Origin: Pseudomonadota bacterium | GTDB lineage: Bacteria; Pseudomonadota; Gammaproteobacteria; Steroidobacterales; MnTg04 | Assembly: GCA_022560735.1 (NCBI GenBank) | Contig: JADFSO010000015.1 | Location: 1-64,000, forward strand | Length of the DNA: 64,000 nucleotides | Reading direction: 5' to 3' | Shown here: piece by piece, positions 42,502 to 52,663 of the stretch | Layout of the letters: each line of letters opens with the position of its first letter | Position numbering within the stretch: position 1 is the first letter of the stretch | The notes under the pieces: model-generated | Database searches by the model: none | The model's input: the letters and a program-made list of their open reading frames with translations, nothing else | What the model was told of the DNA's origin: nothing | Program-made: the position numbers and the translations under genes

Positions 42502-43124
42502 CCAGCATTGCAAAAACCCGAATGCGGGGCTTTACGCTGATCGAAATTCTTGTGGCGCTGGCGATTTTTGCGCTGATGGCGGTCATGTTGTTTGGCGGCT
42601 TTATCGCGGTCAGCAACCAGGTGGACTGGTCCCGCGCGCGCGCGGCCCGCTTGCAGCAGATCCAGACTGCGATGCTTTACCTGGCCCGCGACTTTTCACA
42701 GTTACAACCCAGGCCGGTACGCTCGGAACTGGGCGATTTCAAGGAAGCGGCATTGTCCGCGGACGCCCGCAGCATCTATCTGGCCACGCTGACCCGTGGC
42801 GGCTGGAGCAACCCGGCCGGGATTCCGCGCAGCACGCTGCAACGGGTCGCGTATCAACTGGAGGACAGACAACTCGTGCGCCTCGATTGGCCGGTGCTGG
42901 ACCGGGTATCCGGTACCCAACCACGACGGACAGAAATTCTCGACGATGTCGACGAAGTGATCATCCGTTATCTGGACGCGCAACTCGAATGGCACGAGAA
43001 TTGGCCGCCGCTGGGCAGTGACGACGCGGTAGCGGCGTGGCTGCGCCCGCTCGCAGTTGAAATCAGCCTCGATTTGTCGGACCACGGGCGGATTACCCGT
43101 TTGCTGGAGATCCGGGGTGGATAA
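42498..43124 (+). CDS. gspJ: Type II secretion minor pseudopilin GspJ
   Basis: 208 residues. Cleavage site MRG-FTLIEILVALAIFALM with Glu at +5; ARDFSQLQPRPVR and LVRLDWPVLDR are GspJ features. Overlaps gspI by four bases and gspK by eight. Tip-complex subunit. Confidence 0.92.
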   Translation: MTSIAKTRMRGFTLIEILVALAIFALMAVMLFGGFIAVSNQVDWSRARAARLQQIQTAMLYLARDFSQLQPRPVRSELGDFKEAALSADARSIYLATLTRGGWSNPAGIPRSTLQRVAYQLEDRQLVRLDWPVLDRVSGTQPRRTEILDDVDEVIIRYLDAQLEWHENWPPLGSDDAVAAWLRPLAVEISLDLSDHGRITRLLEIRGG

Positions 43125-44052
43125 GCATCCGGCAATCAGCGGCAAAACCAGGCAAAAAGGCGTGGCTTTGCTGACTGCCCTGTTGCTGGTCGCGCTGGTG
43201 ACCATACTCACCATCAACCTGCAATGGGATACCAGCCTGGATATCCGGCGCAGCCAAAACCTGTTCGAGGCCGATCAGGCTCTGCTCTATGCGCTTGGCG
43301 CCGAAGCCTGGGCCAGCGAAATTCTCCAGACCGACGCCAGGGATTCGGATACCGACCACACCGGCGAAGACTGGGCGACGCCGGTTCCGACCTTGCCGAT
43401 CGAAGGCGGCGCCATCCGGGGATTTCTCGAGGACATGCAGGGCCGCTTCAACCTGAACAACCTGGTCGGCAGACGCGGGCAGGTCGATGAAGTCGCGCTG
43501 GAACAGTTCGAACGTCTGCTTACCGTACTCGAACTGGACCCTGCGCTGGCGCGAATTACCGTCGACTGGCTCGACCACGACCTGGAACCCGGGTTCCCCA
43601 GTGGCGCCGAAGACAGTTTCTACACGGCACGGATTCCACCCTACCGTACCGCGAATCTTGCGCTCACCTCGGCCAGCGAACTGCTGGCGATCGGCGAAAT
43701 GAATGCAGCCAGTTACCTTATCCTGGCTCCGTATGTGACGGCTTTGCCAAACGGAACGGCGCTCAACGTCAACACCGCCAGCGCACCGGTCCTGCGTTCG
43801 CTGTCCGACCAGATCAGCGACACCGTCGCCGAGAACCTGATCGGCGAACGTGGCGATCAGGGCTTCGATGGCCTGGCCGCTTTCGCCGACCTGGTCGAGC
43901 CCGAAATTCTGCAATCGCTGGAATTATCCAGCAGTTTCTTCAGACTGACCGCCGATGTATCTATTGGCTCAACCCGGTTCACCCTGTACAGTTTACTTGA
44001 GCGTAACAATGGCCGATTGATACCGGTCATGCGCACATTCAACAGCGAGTAA
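43117..44052 (+). CDS. gspK: Type II secretion minor pseudopilin GspK
   Basis: 311 residues from GTG 43117; the frame is open upstream only over gspJ. The N-terminal helix KGVALLTALLLVALVTIL lacks Glu at +5, which is normal for GspK at the filament tip. LGAEAWASEIL, DMQGRFNLNNLV and SARPV-like helix-hairpin-helix repeats (LNVNTASAPVLRSL) follow. It is the largest pseudopilin, as expected. Confidence 0.92.
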   Translation: MDKHPAISGKTRQKGVALLTALLLVALVTILTINLQWDTSLDIRRSQNLFEADQALLYALGAEAWASEILQTDARDSDTDHTGEDWATPVPTLPIEGGAIRGFLEDMQGRFNLNNLVGRRGQVDEVALEQFERLLTVLELDPALARITVDWLDHDLEPGFPSGAEDSFYTARIPPYRTANLALTSASELLAIGEMNAASYLILAPYVTALPNGTALNVNTASAPVLRSLSDQISDTVAENLIGERGDQGFDGLAAFADLVEPEILQSLELSSSFFRLTADVSIGSTRFTLYSLLERNNGRLIPVMRTFNSE

Positions 44053-44064
44053 GAACAGGTCCTG

Positions 44065-45270
44065 ATGAGCGAAACCCTGGTATGCAGACTGCTTGAACAA
44101 GGCGCGCAGTGGGTTGTCATGGACGCCAATGGCGGACAACTCGGCGAGGTCAGAACGGGCGAACTGAATGCGCTGTCGGTAGCGGCTATGCAAAAACACC
44201 TGATTTTGCTGGTGCCAGGCGCCGATGTCCTGGTTACCAGCACAACGGTACCCATCAAAAGCGCCGCGAAAACGCTGAAAGCGATCCCTTTCGCACTCGA
44301 AGAGAATTTGATTGCCGATGTGGAAACGCAACATTTCGCGATCAGCAGGAAAGACAAGAACGGCAGTGTCGGTGTTGCCGTCATCGATAAATCCAGGCTC
44401 GAGCAACTGTTGGAAACCCTCGAAGAAGCAGGCATCGAGCCCGATGAAGTCATCGCGGAATCTCTCGGGTTGCCGTGGAGCGATGGCCGCTCGACGATCC
44501 TCGTTCGCGGCGACAACACGATTGGCTTGCGCACCGGTCGCTGGGCAACGACATTCCTGTTCGGCTTGCAACCGGCGGAAGTCTTTGAATTTCTGCCAAA
44601 AGATTTGCCGAGCGAACAGGCGACGGTCTATTGCGAAAAAGCAGTCCTGGCATCGCTCGAGGACCATGCCGATCGTGCCGCCGTCCAATTGCTCGAAGAA
44701 TCCGATTTGCCGTTGCTTGCCAGCCAGGTTATTTCGGGGCCATCGATCAATTTTCTACAGGGAAGCTTTGCGCCCAAAACGCAGCTCCTGGAAAAAATCA
44801 AACCCTGGAGACTGGCTGCATCCTTGTTGCTGGCAATGTTGTTGACGGTATTCGCCAGGGATGTCCTGCGCCTGCAGCAGATCAAATCGGTGCGCCAGTC
44901 GCTCGATCGACAGATGGCTGGTATTCTGACGACGACCTGCCCGGGCCTGACCAGGATCGTCAGCCCGCTGAACCAGCTTCTGAGCTGCACCGGCGGCAAC
45001 GCCACCGCGGCTTCGACATATTTCCTGGAGACGCTGTCCGTGGTCAGCGCGGCGTTACCCCGTGAACTCGACATCAGGATCCTGTCGATCAGTTTCGCCG
45101 ACCAGAGCATGGAGTTACGTCTGAATGTGCCTGATGTCGCCACGCTGGACAATATTCAGCGCAAGGTCAACGAAGCGGAGGATTTCTCCGCGGAAATACA
45201 AAGCACCTCCCAGGAAGAAGACCGGGTCGAAGGCCGGATCCAGATCCACCGCAGCGAGGCCCAGGCATGA
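44065..45270 (+). CDS. gspL: Type II secretion inner-membrane platform protein GspL
   Basis: 401 residues. A cytoplasmic actin-like part (1-245; VPIKSAAKTLKAIPFALEE is the GspE-binding pattern), one membrane helix near 250-268 (LAASLLLAMLLTVFA) and a periplasmic ferredoxin-like domain. It recruits the GspE ATPase, which is not encoded in this window. Stop overlaps gspM. Confidence 0.93.
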   Translation: MSETLVCRLLEQGAQWVVMDANGGQLGEVRTGELNALSVAAMQKHLILLVPGADVLVTSTTVPIKSAAKTLKAIPFALEENLIADVETQHFAISRKDKNGSVGVAVIDKSRLEQLLETLEEAGIEPDEVIAESLGLPWSDGRSTILVRGDNTIGLRTGRWATTFLFGLQPAEVFEFLPKDLPSEQATVYCEKAVLASLEDHADRAAVQLLEESDLPLLASQVISGPSINFLQGSFAPKTQLLEKIKPWRLAASLLLAMLLTVFARDVLRLQQIKSVRQSLDRQMAGILTTTCPGLTRIVSPLNQLLSCTGGNATAASTYFLETLSVVSAALPRELDIRILSISFADQSMELRLNVPDVATLDNIQRKVNEAEDFSAEIQSTSQEEDRVEGRIQIHRSEAQA

Positions 45271-45734
45271 CCCTGATGCAATGGTTCAACGAACGATCGG
45301 AGAACGAACGCAACCTATTGCTCGGCGCTGCCGCCGTGCTCCTGGTTCTGTTCATCAGCATGGCGCTGGGTCCGATGTACAAGAGTCTGCAACAAAACGA
45401 ACGGCGCGTGGCCCGTCAATTTGTTGAGCTGGATCAGATGAAAACCATCGCCGGACAATCCAGCATGAACCCCGCACCGGGAGTAACGGCTCCAGGCGGG
45501 TCGCTGGTCATCCTGTTGCAAAGCAGCGCTCGGCAGGAAGGCGTTGCCATCGCAACGATGCAGCCTATCGGCGAGGACTCGATCAATACGCGGCTCGACG
45601 ATGTATCTTTCAACGCGATGATAAGCTGGCTTGCGGCGCTCGAATCGCGGGGCATCAGCGTGCAAACGGCCTCCTTGCGAGTCGGCCAGGAAAGCGGCAC
45701 GGTCGATTCCAGCCTGCTGCTCAGAAGAAACTGA
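45267..45734 (+). CDS. gspM: Type II secretion protein GspM
   Basis: 155 residues. A short cytoplasmic N-terminus (MQWFNERSENERN), one helix (LLLGAAAVLLVLFISMAL) and a periplasmic domain with LLQSSARQEGVAI. It partners GspL. It overlaps gspL by four bases. Confidence 0.9.
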   Translation: MTLMQWFNERSENERNLLLGAAAVLLVLFISMALGPMYKSLQQNERRVARQFVELDQMKTIAGQSSMNPAPGVTAPGGSLVILLQSSARQEGVAIATMQPIGEDSINTRLDDVSFNAMISWLAALESRGISVQTASLRVGQESGTVDSSLLLRRN

Positions 45735-45756
45735 CCGCCGCGTCTTCGAGCAGGAC

Positions 45757-46488
45757 ATGACCCGCTCAAGCAAAAAGTTACTGGGCATCGCGGTTGCCTT
45801 TTTTGTTTTCTTCCTGGTGCTCAATATCCCTGCCCAGGTCATTCCATCGTTTCTTGTCGGGACTCCGGCAAACATGAGCGGCCTGTCCGGAACCTTGTGG
45901 AATGGAGCCGCACAAGATTTTTCTGTCGATCAGCTACGGTTCGGAGCGGCCAGATGGCGCTGGAAACCCGGCGGCCTGCTGGCCGGGCGAATGGATTTCG
46001 ATTTTCATGCCGGTCACCCGGGTCAGCAATTGTCCGGCCGGTTTGGCTGGTCGGTCAATGGCAAGATCCACGCCAGCGACGCCCGTCTCGAATTGCCGCT
46101 GACCCAGCTGGGCGCCATGCCATTCGGGACACAGGCCAGCATATCTGTGGCCATCGAATCGCTGTCCATGGCCGGCGACTGGCCTGAGCACGCGACCGGA
46201 ACAATTCACCTGGCCGATACCAGCATGCAGGTGCCCGAAAAGCTGGCGCTTGGTGATTTCGAAGGCTTTTTCAGAATCGAAAACGGCGGCAAGCTGCATG
46301 CCGATTTTTTCGATCTCGATGGTGCACTGGAGATCGACGGCACGCTGGAGCTGGATGCCAGCGGTAATTATCAAGTCACCGGCCTGATCAGACCCCGCGG
46401 CCGGATAAACCAGCGCCTGAAAAATATCCTGAATTTCATGCCACGCGAAAATGGCGTGTACGAGCTGAGCTTCAGCGGTTCCTTATAA
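45757..46488 (+). CDS. gspN: Type II secretion protein GspN
   Basis: 243 residues from ATG 45757 (GAGCAGG upstream); a longer open frame reads back over gspM. One N-terminal anchor (KKLLGIAVAFFVFFLVLNI) is followed by a periplasmic beta-rich domain containing LSGTLWNGAAQ and the closing PRENGVYELSFSGSL, typical of GspN. Its role is accessory in most systems. The last six bases overlap the convergent AddA-like gene. Confidence 0.85.
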   Translation: MTRSSKKLLGIAVAFFVFFLVLNIPAQVIPSFLVGTPANMSGLSGTLWNGAAQDFSVDQLRFGAARWRWKPGGLLAGRMDFDFHAGHPGQQLSGRFGWSVNGKIHASDARLELPLTQLGAMPFGTQASISVAIESLSMAGDWPEHATGTIHLADTSMQVPEKLALGDFEGFFRIENGGKLHADFFDLDGALEIDGTLELDASGNYQVTGLIRPRGRINQRLKNILNFMPRENGVYELSFSGSL

Positions 46489-49400
46489 ATCCGGCTGCCA
46501 TTCGCGCCAGCCTTTTAGCAACGGAAAATAAAGCCCGACGCGAACGGGACGTTCCTCCAGGTTATTCATCAACCTGGCGTAACGCACGAGTTGCCCCTGG
46601 TATCGTTGTTGCTGCATATCCATGAACGCGTCCAGGTCGCCGCCTTCATGAGAGCTGGTCTTGTAATCGATAATCCAGCGCGTGCCTTTCTCATCGATGA
46701 ATGTCCGGTCGAGCACGACGTTGACCAACTCGCCACCGAGAAATCCGCTCAGCGCCTGTTCACAACCTGCCTCGCGATGGGCGCCCAGGATCCATCGGCC
46801 CTTTTTATCGTCGAGGATGTTGCCGATCGATTCCTGCACGCTCCCGGTCGCGCCATCCAGATCGGTTGCCGGCATTCCCAGGGCCAGCAACTGCGCTTTG
46901 TAGTGCGATTTTTTCTTGCCGACCCGGGCCCGGCTCCATCGATCCAGTCCTTCGCGGCCAATGAGTTCGAGTTCGGCGTGCACGACCAGGCCGATCAGGC
47001 GCAGCGCCTCCTTGGCCCAGTCAAACTTGATCGCGACGGCGTTTTCCTCGCCGCCTTCGGGCAATGGCGAAACCGTGTCAACCACCGGCAGGACCGGTAA
47101 TTGCCAGTCGGCCGGCAGGCGTACCAGTGGCAACTGGGTGTACGGCGGTCTGCCATCGGACCCGGCGGCCGGCTCCCTCGGCAACTGCTCATAAACATCT
47201 TTCAGCACCGGCCACATCCGTCGCAACAGCGATTTATTGGCTGCCCTGGCCTGCGGGTTTTTTTCCGTGACAGTCGCGTGTCCCAGCAGGTGCAGGCGTT
47301 TCTTTGCCCGGGTGCACGCGACATACAACAAACGATCCGTTTCATACAGATCGCGCTGCTCATCGAGCCTTTTTAGCAGTTTGAAAAACGGGTCGCCGTC
47401 GTCGCCGGTCGCGCTCAGCGGCGCCATCAGCAATTCTTCCTCGCCGCCCTGCTCCGCTACGACGCTGAGCCACCGCAACAGCGGCCGGTTCATGTCGGCA
47501 GGTTGTTTGCCGATGCCGGGAATGATCACGGTATCGAATTCCAGCCCTTTCGATTTGTGGATAGTCATGATCTGCAAACGGCCATCGGCCGCCGGATCCG
47601 GCGCTGCGTATAGCTGGCCCAGTTTCTCCTCGATACGCGACAGGTCCGCCGGCTCGCCGGAATGGTCGAGTTTCTCGAGCAGGCGAAAATAACTGTCCGC
47701 GTTTTCAATATCGGCAGGCTCGTTCAGAACGGCGGGCCCGCCCAACGCCAGCCAGAGGTTCTCGACGCTCGCCCTGAGCCTGTAACAGCCCCGTTCGGCC
47801 AGCGACAACAGCAGCGGGCCACGAACGCGCTGCAGCCGCACTCTTCCATCTGCACTGAGCTCATCCGGATCGATCGACTCCATCAGTTCGGCGACCGGTG
47901 TGCGGCGATCGTCGCCCATCAACACAAGCAAGTCAGCCAGCGACAGCCCGCACCACGGCGCCCGCAGAACCGCCAGCCACGCGCCGCGGTCGGCAGGGTG
48001 CAGCATGGCCTGGGTCAGCGCCAGCAAATCCTGGATCACCGGCCGGCCTGCCAGTGTTTCCGTATCGACGGTCCGGAATGCGAGGTCTGCCCGCCGCAAC
48101 GCCGGAAGAATACAGCGCAGGTGGGAGCGGCCGCGCACGAGTATTGCAACGCTGCCATCGGGGTCTGCCGCCAGGGCGGCCGCTGCCAATCGGGCAACGG
48201 TCGTCGCCTCCGCTTGTTCATCATTCCCCAGGCTGGGGTGTACCGACACCGCATCGCCATTCAGCGCCGGCTTATCGGCCACGGAAGCGGAGAACCTGAC
48301 CTTGGCCTCGGCGAGGTCTTCCACTCGCGGCATGATTTTTTCAAAAGCGTCGTTAAACCATTCCACCAGGCCCTGTTGCGAGCGAAAATTGGTGCTGAGA
48401 ACCAGCGCTTCCAGCGGTATCCGGCCAGCATCCAGCCCGTTACGCGTGCACTCCATGAACAAGCCAACTTCCGCTTCGCGAAAACGGTATATCGATTGCA
48501 TGGGATCGCCGACCAGGAACAAGGTGCGACCGTCATCCGCCTGCCACCCGGCGGTCAGCAGTTTGAGCATCTGCACCTGCTCGAATGAAGTGTCCTGAAA
48601 CTCATCGACCAGGATATGCCGAATCCTGTAGTCCAGAAACAAGGCAAGATCGGTCGGCTCCCCGGGCTCTCCCAGGGAGTTCAACGCCGCGATCGCGACT
48701 TCCGGGTAATCCACTTCGCCATGCTCGGCAAAAACCAGTTTTAGCTGGGCCGCGCATTCAGGCAATACGGTCAGCAGGCTTTCGAGTACCTCCCATTGCT
48801 CATCCGGATAAGCCTTGCGCGGCAAGGGCCTGATCTCATCGAGCCGAATCGCGAGTCCATCGTCATCGCGCAGCGCATCCAGGAAATCCTCCATATCGGT
48901 CTTGCGACTTTCGTCGGTAGGAAAACCGATAGCTTTATTGACCTTTTTGCGCCATTGCGGACCGCTCTTGGTGAGCAACAAAAAGGCCGCCAATTGCCAG
49001 AACTCCAGCGTCTCGCCGTCACCGATCCTTTGCTCGGAACAACCGAAGCCATCGGCCAGCTCCGGCGAATTGTGCAAAGCCACGCTGATCAGTTCGGCCA
49101 GGGTCTTGCGCGAAGCGTCCGTGAACGCCTGGCGCAGCTGTCCCACCTGGCGATAAACCTGGCGTTCCAGCGCGCTTTCAAGCCCCTCGCGCAAGCCGCT
49201 CGCAGGCCCCATCGGCATGATCCTGCGCAACCAGTGAACGCGCGCCTTCAGCATGTTGGCCAGCAAAGTCACTGCGCTCGCATAGCGATTGTCCAGGTGC
49301 GCCAGCAGGCGCGCTTCCGGCGAGTTCGCATCCTGCCCGGCCCCCTCCATCTGCCGCCTGGCGGCCTCCAGATAAAGGGCATCGGGATCATCGGCAACGT

Positions 49401-49842
49401 TCAGCGACAAGTCCGCCCCGGCCAACATGGGTATCTGCCTGGCGATGGCCGCGTTAAAGCCGTCGATGGTGGTCAACCGCAGCCTGGCGGGATGTTCAAG
49501 CAGCCGCCAACCCATTTCCTCATCGCGCCGCAAAACCTCCTGCGCCAGTTGCCGCCTGCGGATCTCGTAATCCCTGGTGACATCCTTCTGCTCACGCGCA
49601 TCCTGTAATGCCTCGAGTATCCGGTTGCGCATTTCACCGGCGGCTTTCCGGGTGAAGGTCATGGCCAGGATTTCTTCGGGTTTTTCGACCAGCGCGAGCA
49701 ACCGCAGAAACCGCTGGGTCAGCAACTCTGTTTTTCCCGAGCCTGCCGGCGCCTGCACGATAAACGAGCCGTCGGGCGAGAGTGCGCGCCGGCGTTGTTC
49801 GGAATCGGCGATGGGGCTTGCGCTGGAGTCTGCCTGGCTCAT
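46483..49842 (-). CDS. addA: AddA-like UvrD-type helicase-nuclease
   Basis: 1119 residues. Helicase motifs: APAGSGKTELLTQRFL (I, about residue 31), TFTRKAAGEM (Ia), ILVDEFQDTSFEQ (II), VGDPMQSIYRFR (III), LSTNFRSQ (IV), IMTIHKSKGLEFDTVIIPG (V) and LLYVACTRAKKRLHLLG (VI). A C-terminal PD-(D/E)XK nuclease core is present (IIDYKTSSHE, QRYQGQLVRYARLM). With the AddB-like protein upstream it should resect double-strand ends for recombination, replacing RecBCD. It begins inside the AddB stop (ATGA). Confidence 0.9.
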   Translation of the reverse strand: MSQADSSASPIADSEQRRRALSPDGSFIVQAPAGSGKTELLTQRFLRLLALVEKPEEILAMTFTRKAAGEMRNRILEALQDAREQKDVTRDYEIRRRQLAQEVLRRDEEMGWRLLEHPARLRLTTIDGFNAAIARQIPMLAGADLSLNVADDPDALYLEAARRQMEGAGQDANSPEARLLAHLDNRYASAVTLLANMLKARVHWLRRIMPMGPASGLREGLESALERQVYRQVGQLRQAFTDASRKTLAELISVALHNSPELADGFGCSEQRIGDGETLEFWQLAAFLLLTKSGPQWRKKVNKAIGFPTDESRKTDMEDFLDALRDDDGLAIRLDEIRPLPRKAYPDEQWEVLESLLTVLPECAAQLKLVFAEHGEVDYPEVAIAALNSLGEPGEPTDLALFLDYRIRHILVDEFQDTSFEQVQMLKLLTAGWQADDGRTLFLVGDPMQSIYRFREAEVGLFMECTRNGLDAGRIPLEALVLSTNFRSQQGLVEWFNDAFEKIMPRVEDLAEAKVRFSASVADKPALNGDAVSVHPSLGNDEQAEATTVARLAAAALAADPDGSVAILVRGRSHLRCILPALRRADLAFRTVDTETLAGRPVIQDLLALTQAMLHPADRGAWLAVLRAPWCGLSLADLLVLMGDDRRTPVAELMESIDPDELSADGRVRLQRVRGPLLLSLAERGCYRLRASVENLWLALGGPAVLNEPADIENADSYFRLLEKLDHSGEPADLSRIEEKLGQLYAAPDPAADGRLQIMTIHKSKGLEFDTVIIPGIGKQPADMNRPLLRWLSVVAEQGGEEELLMAPLSATGDDGDPFFKLLKRLDEQRDLYETDRLLYVACTRAKKRLHLLGHATVTEKNPQARAANKSLLRRMWPVLKDVYEQLPREPAAGSDGRPPYTQLPLVRLPADWQLPVLPVVDTVSPLPEGGEENAVAIKFDWAKEALRLIGLVVHAELELIGREGLDRWSRARVGKKKSHYKAQLLALGMPATDLDGATGSVQESIGNILDDKKGRWILGAHREAGCEQALSGFLGGELVNVVLDRTFIDEKGTRWIIDYKTSSHEGGDLDAFMDMQQQRYQGQLVRYARLMNNLEERPVRVGLYFPLLKGWREWQPDL

Positions 49843-52487
49843 GAGCGCTCACCGGGATCGGGGTACTCGAGGATTCGACAGGCGGCGCTCAGATGGCAGT
49901 AATTGCAGGCGCCGCGCATTGGATCCGTACGGGCATCGCCGGCCCTGAATGCCTCGCCCAGTACGGCCAGCCGCCGCTTCCACGCGGTCAGCAGTTCATC
50001 CCAACTCCTGGTTTCCTCTCCGGGGCGTCGACTGCCGCTGTATTTTTTTGCAGCGGGAGCCAGCACCACATCGGCCAGTATGCCGTCATAAACGCAACTC
50101 TCGGCATTCAATCGGGCGATACAAACCCCGGCCAGAGCGTCTTTGGACCCGACTGCATAAACGGCCAGCTGCGGTTTGAACGGCCGCTCACCCAGCGAAT
50201 CGAGCGCACGGTCCTTGCCGGTCTTGTAGTCGATGATCAGGCGGCGGCCATCATCGAGCAACTCATCGACACGATCGATTTTAATGCCGATGGCCAGACC
50301 GCCGACTTCAGCCAGGACCAGCTCCTCGGTTTGCAACACGCGAAAATCCGCGACCCGCGTTTTCTCGTAGTCGAGCAGGCGCAAGATCAATTTTCGCTGG
50401 CGGTCTTTTTCAAGTTGCCTGACACCGTCACCGAACAGCATGGTTTCTGACTTCCTGAGTTCCCATGCCCGATCGAAGCCGTCACCGATCAGTGTTTCCA
50501 GTTTGCCACCGGGGCATGCCAGCAGACTTTGCAGGTCTTTCAGTTCGCGCCACAAGAATTCCAGCGCCTGGTGGGCAAGATGGCCTTTGAGTTGCGGAGA
50601 AATACCAGGTTCGGGAGTTTCCAGGTTCTCCGCACCCAGGCGAATCATTGCGAAGGCCCTGAACGGGCATTGGGACTGGTCGGTGAAAATTCCGCTGCCG
50701 CCCTGCTGCTTGTCGGAGCCGCTAATCGGCGGACCCGTGAAATCATCCAGCGACTCGGTTTCCGACGCCAGCAAGTCCCGCGCAAGCGGATTGGCCGCCA
50801 GGCTTTGCTGTACCATGACAACGAGCGGCTTGCCGGTCTCGCCGGACAATTTGTTGAGCAACGGGCTTACCCGGCGCGGCTCATCCTCAACGGTCTTGGC
50901 CCAGGACATCACGACATCGGGTGCGCTGCGGCCGAGATCGCCGATTTGCCGATCGGCAAACTCTATTGCGCGCTCGGCCGTCGCATCGGGCAGACCATAC
51001 TTTTTCTGCAACTTTACCGGGATCAGCGGCGCCGGTTCCGGTGCTGCCGGAAACGATGCGTCGTCCAGGGCGCATATCCAGACCGCGTCGAAATTCGAAC
51101 CGGCCGCCTCGAGCATGCCCATGACCTGCACCGGCGCGGCAACTGCCTTCGGTTGGAACAAGGTAGTCGCGGCGAGCACGCGCAACCGCTCCAGCGTCTG
51201 CAGTGCCGAGAGAGCGCCGGTTATGGCGCCAACTTTGCCCAATTCATTGAGCAGCTTGTTCCAGTGCGCGGTGGCCTGGTACTCGTGGCTGCTGAGACTG
51301 CGCTCACCCGGCCAGCCAAGCCGGCCCAGCCAGCTGGAAAATTCCCCGACCCAGGCCGCCGGTTCTGCGTGGCGGTCGCCCGGCCGTAGTTTTTGCAGGG
51401 CCTGCATTTGCTCCCGCAGAATTTTCAGATTTTCCTTGTCGCCGCATTGCCACGCGATATTGGCCGGGCTGGCAGCCTCCATCCAGCGTGAACGGAATGC
51501 GACATCGAGCCTCGACCGTTGCCACAGGCTGGCGCCTGTTTGAAAATATGGTGAGCGCAGGAAGCGGCTCAGTTCATGACTGTCCAGCCCACGGATGACC
51601 AGTTGCAATGCAAGCAGGGCATCTTTGAGCAGGGGTTGTTCCAGCGATGGCCGCCCGGCCGACAGATGAAAAACCATCCGCTTCGCGTCGGCGCCCGGCA
51701 AATTTTCACCGGGTTGCAGCAGGCGGGCAAAAATTCTTTCGACCACATCCTGTTGTTGCGCAAGCCGGGGAACAATTATCCCCAGCGATTGATCGGCGTG
51801 CTTACGCAAGCGATCGACTGCCCAGGTTGCCGCCGCGATCAGTTCCTGTTCCGGATCGGCACAAACTCGCAACTCGCAGGCGGACCTGGCAACCGCGCGC
51901 GACAATGTCGAGACATTGACTCCGGCCGCGCGAAACTTGTCGAGCAAAAACTTCTGGCGGGGGTTCAGCTCGAAAAATCCAGCCAGCCAAATATCGCCGG
52001 CCGCCGGATCGCAATCGATGCGCCGGTCGAGCGTCAGCGGATCGACCCAACTCCGCTCCGCCAGGTATTTCTCATAACTGCTAATCCAGCCAGCGAGGCT
52101 TTGCGAGTCCGGGTTTGCATAGTCCTTCAACTCTGCGTACGGAATCCGCCATTCGTGCATCAGTCGCCAGGCCTTGCGCGCGCTCCTGGCCAGCCTTCTG
52201 CCACCCTGGATGTTCGCATCGGCGGCGATTATCTGCTCCCAGATACTGGCTGCCTGTGCTTCGCTGAGCAAAACTTCGGCAGGCGCATCGCCGCGGGTCT
52301 TCGACCAGCAACTGTTAATCCAGTTATGCCACTCAAGAATACGGGGCGTATGCCACGCGCTTACCCCTCTTTCCCGCATTGCCAGCGCGTATTCGTTGCG
52401 CAAGGTTCGCGCCAGCCGATGGTTGGCGGTGACGACCAGGCAACCGGCATCCAGCGCTGCAACCAGTTTTGGATCCGGTGACATCAT
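49839..52487 (-). CDS. addB: AddB-like PD-(D/E)XK nuclease with 4Fe-4S cysteines
   Basis: 882 residues. It starts with VVTANHRLARTLRNEYA, a degenerate helicase-like half with no intact Walker A, and ends in a nuclease domain: RRLIIDYKTGKDRALDS (about residue 753). Four cysteines fit an AddB iron-sulfur staple: C607 in SQCPFRAFA and C861, C864, C870 in GACNYCHLSAACR. The Fe-S pattern CxxCx5C behind a distant Cys is diagnostic of AddB/Dna2-type nucleases. Translation runs into the AddA-like gene. The 176-base gap to etfB is divergent. Confidence 0.88.
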   Translation of the reverse strand: MMSPDPKLVAALDAGCLVVTANHRLARTLRNEYALAMRERGVSAWHTPRILEWHNWINSCWSKTRGDAPAEVLLSEAQAASIWEQIIAADANIQGGRRLARSARKAWRLMHEWRIPYAELKDYANPDSQSLAGWISSYEKYLAERSWVDPLTLDRRIDCDPAAGDIWLAGFFELNPRQKFLLDKFRAAGVNVSTLSRAVARSACELRVCADPEQELIAAATWAVDRLRKHADQSLGIIVPRLAQQQDVVERIFARLLQPGENLPGADAKRMVFHLSAGRPSLEQPLLKDALLALQLVIRGLDSHELSRFLRSPYFQTGASLWQRSRLDVAFRSRWMEAASPANIAWQCGDKENLKILREQMQALQKLRPGDRHAEPAAWVGEFSSWLGRLGWPGERSLSSHEYQATAHWNKLLNELGKVGAITGALSALQTLERLRVLAATTLFQPKAVAAPVQVMGMLEAAGSNFDAVWICALDDASFPAAPEPAPLIPVKLQKKYGLPDATAERAIEFADRQIGDLGRSAPDVVMSWAKTVEDEPRRVSPLLNKLSGETGKPLVVMVQQSLAANPLARDLLASETESLDDFTGPPISGSDKQQGGSGIFTDQSQCPFRAFAMIRLGAENLETPEPGISPQLKGHLAHQALEFLWRELKDLQSLLACPGGKLETLIGDGFDRAWELRKSETMLFGDGVRQLEKDRQRKLILRLLDYEKTRVADFRVLQTEELVLAEVGGLAIGIKIDRVDELLDDGRRLIIDYKTGKDRALDSLGERPFKPQLAVYAVGSKDALAGVCIARLNAESCVYDGILADVVLAPAAKKYSGSRRPGEETRSWDELLTAWKRRLAVLGEAFRAGDARTDPMRGACNYCHLSAACRILEYPDPGERS

Positions 52488-52663
52488 TTGTCGAACAACT
52501 CCAGCATGTACTGCGGAGAGTAACCAATCCCGGCTCGCAGATCAGCATATGGCGCGCATTGGAAATATCCGGCAATACCGCTACGCCGCACCGCACGGCT
52601 TGCCCGTTCTGGGCAATCGTGTTTCTATAGGCGGCGCCATTCTGACGGGAAATTAGCTGTTTA

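Noticed and set aside
51576-52481. 301-residue plus-strand reading frame
   Set aside because: It is antisense to the AddB-like gene, has low-complexity composition and no domain.
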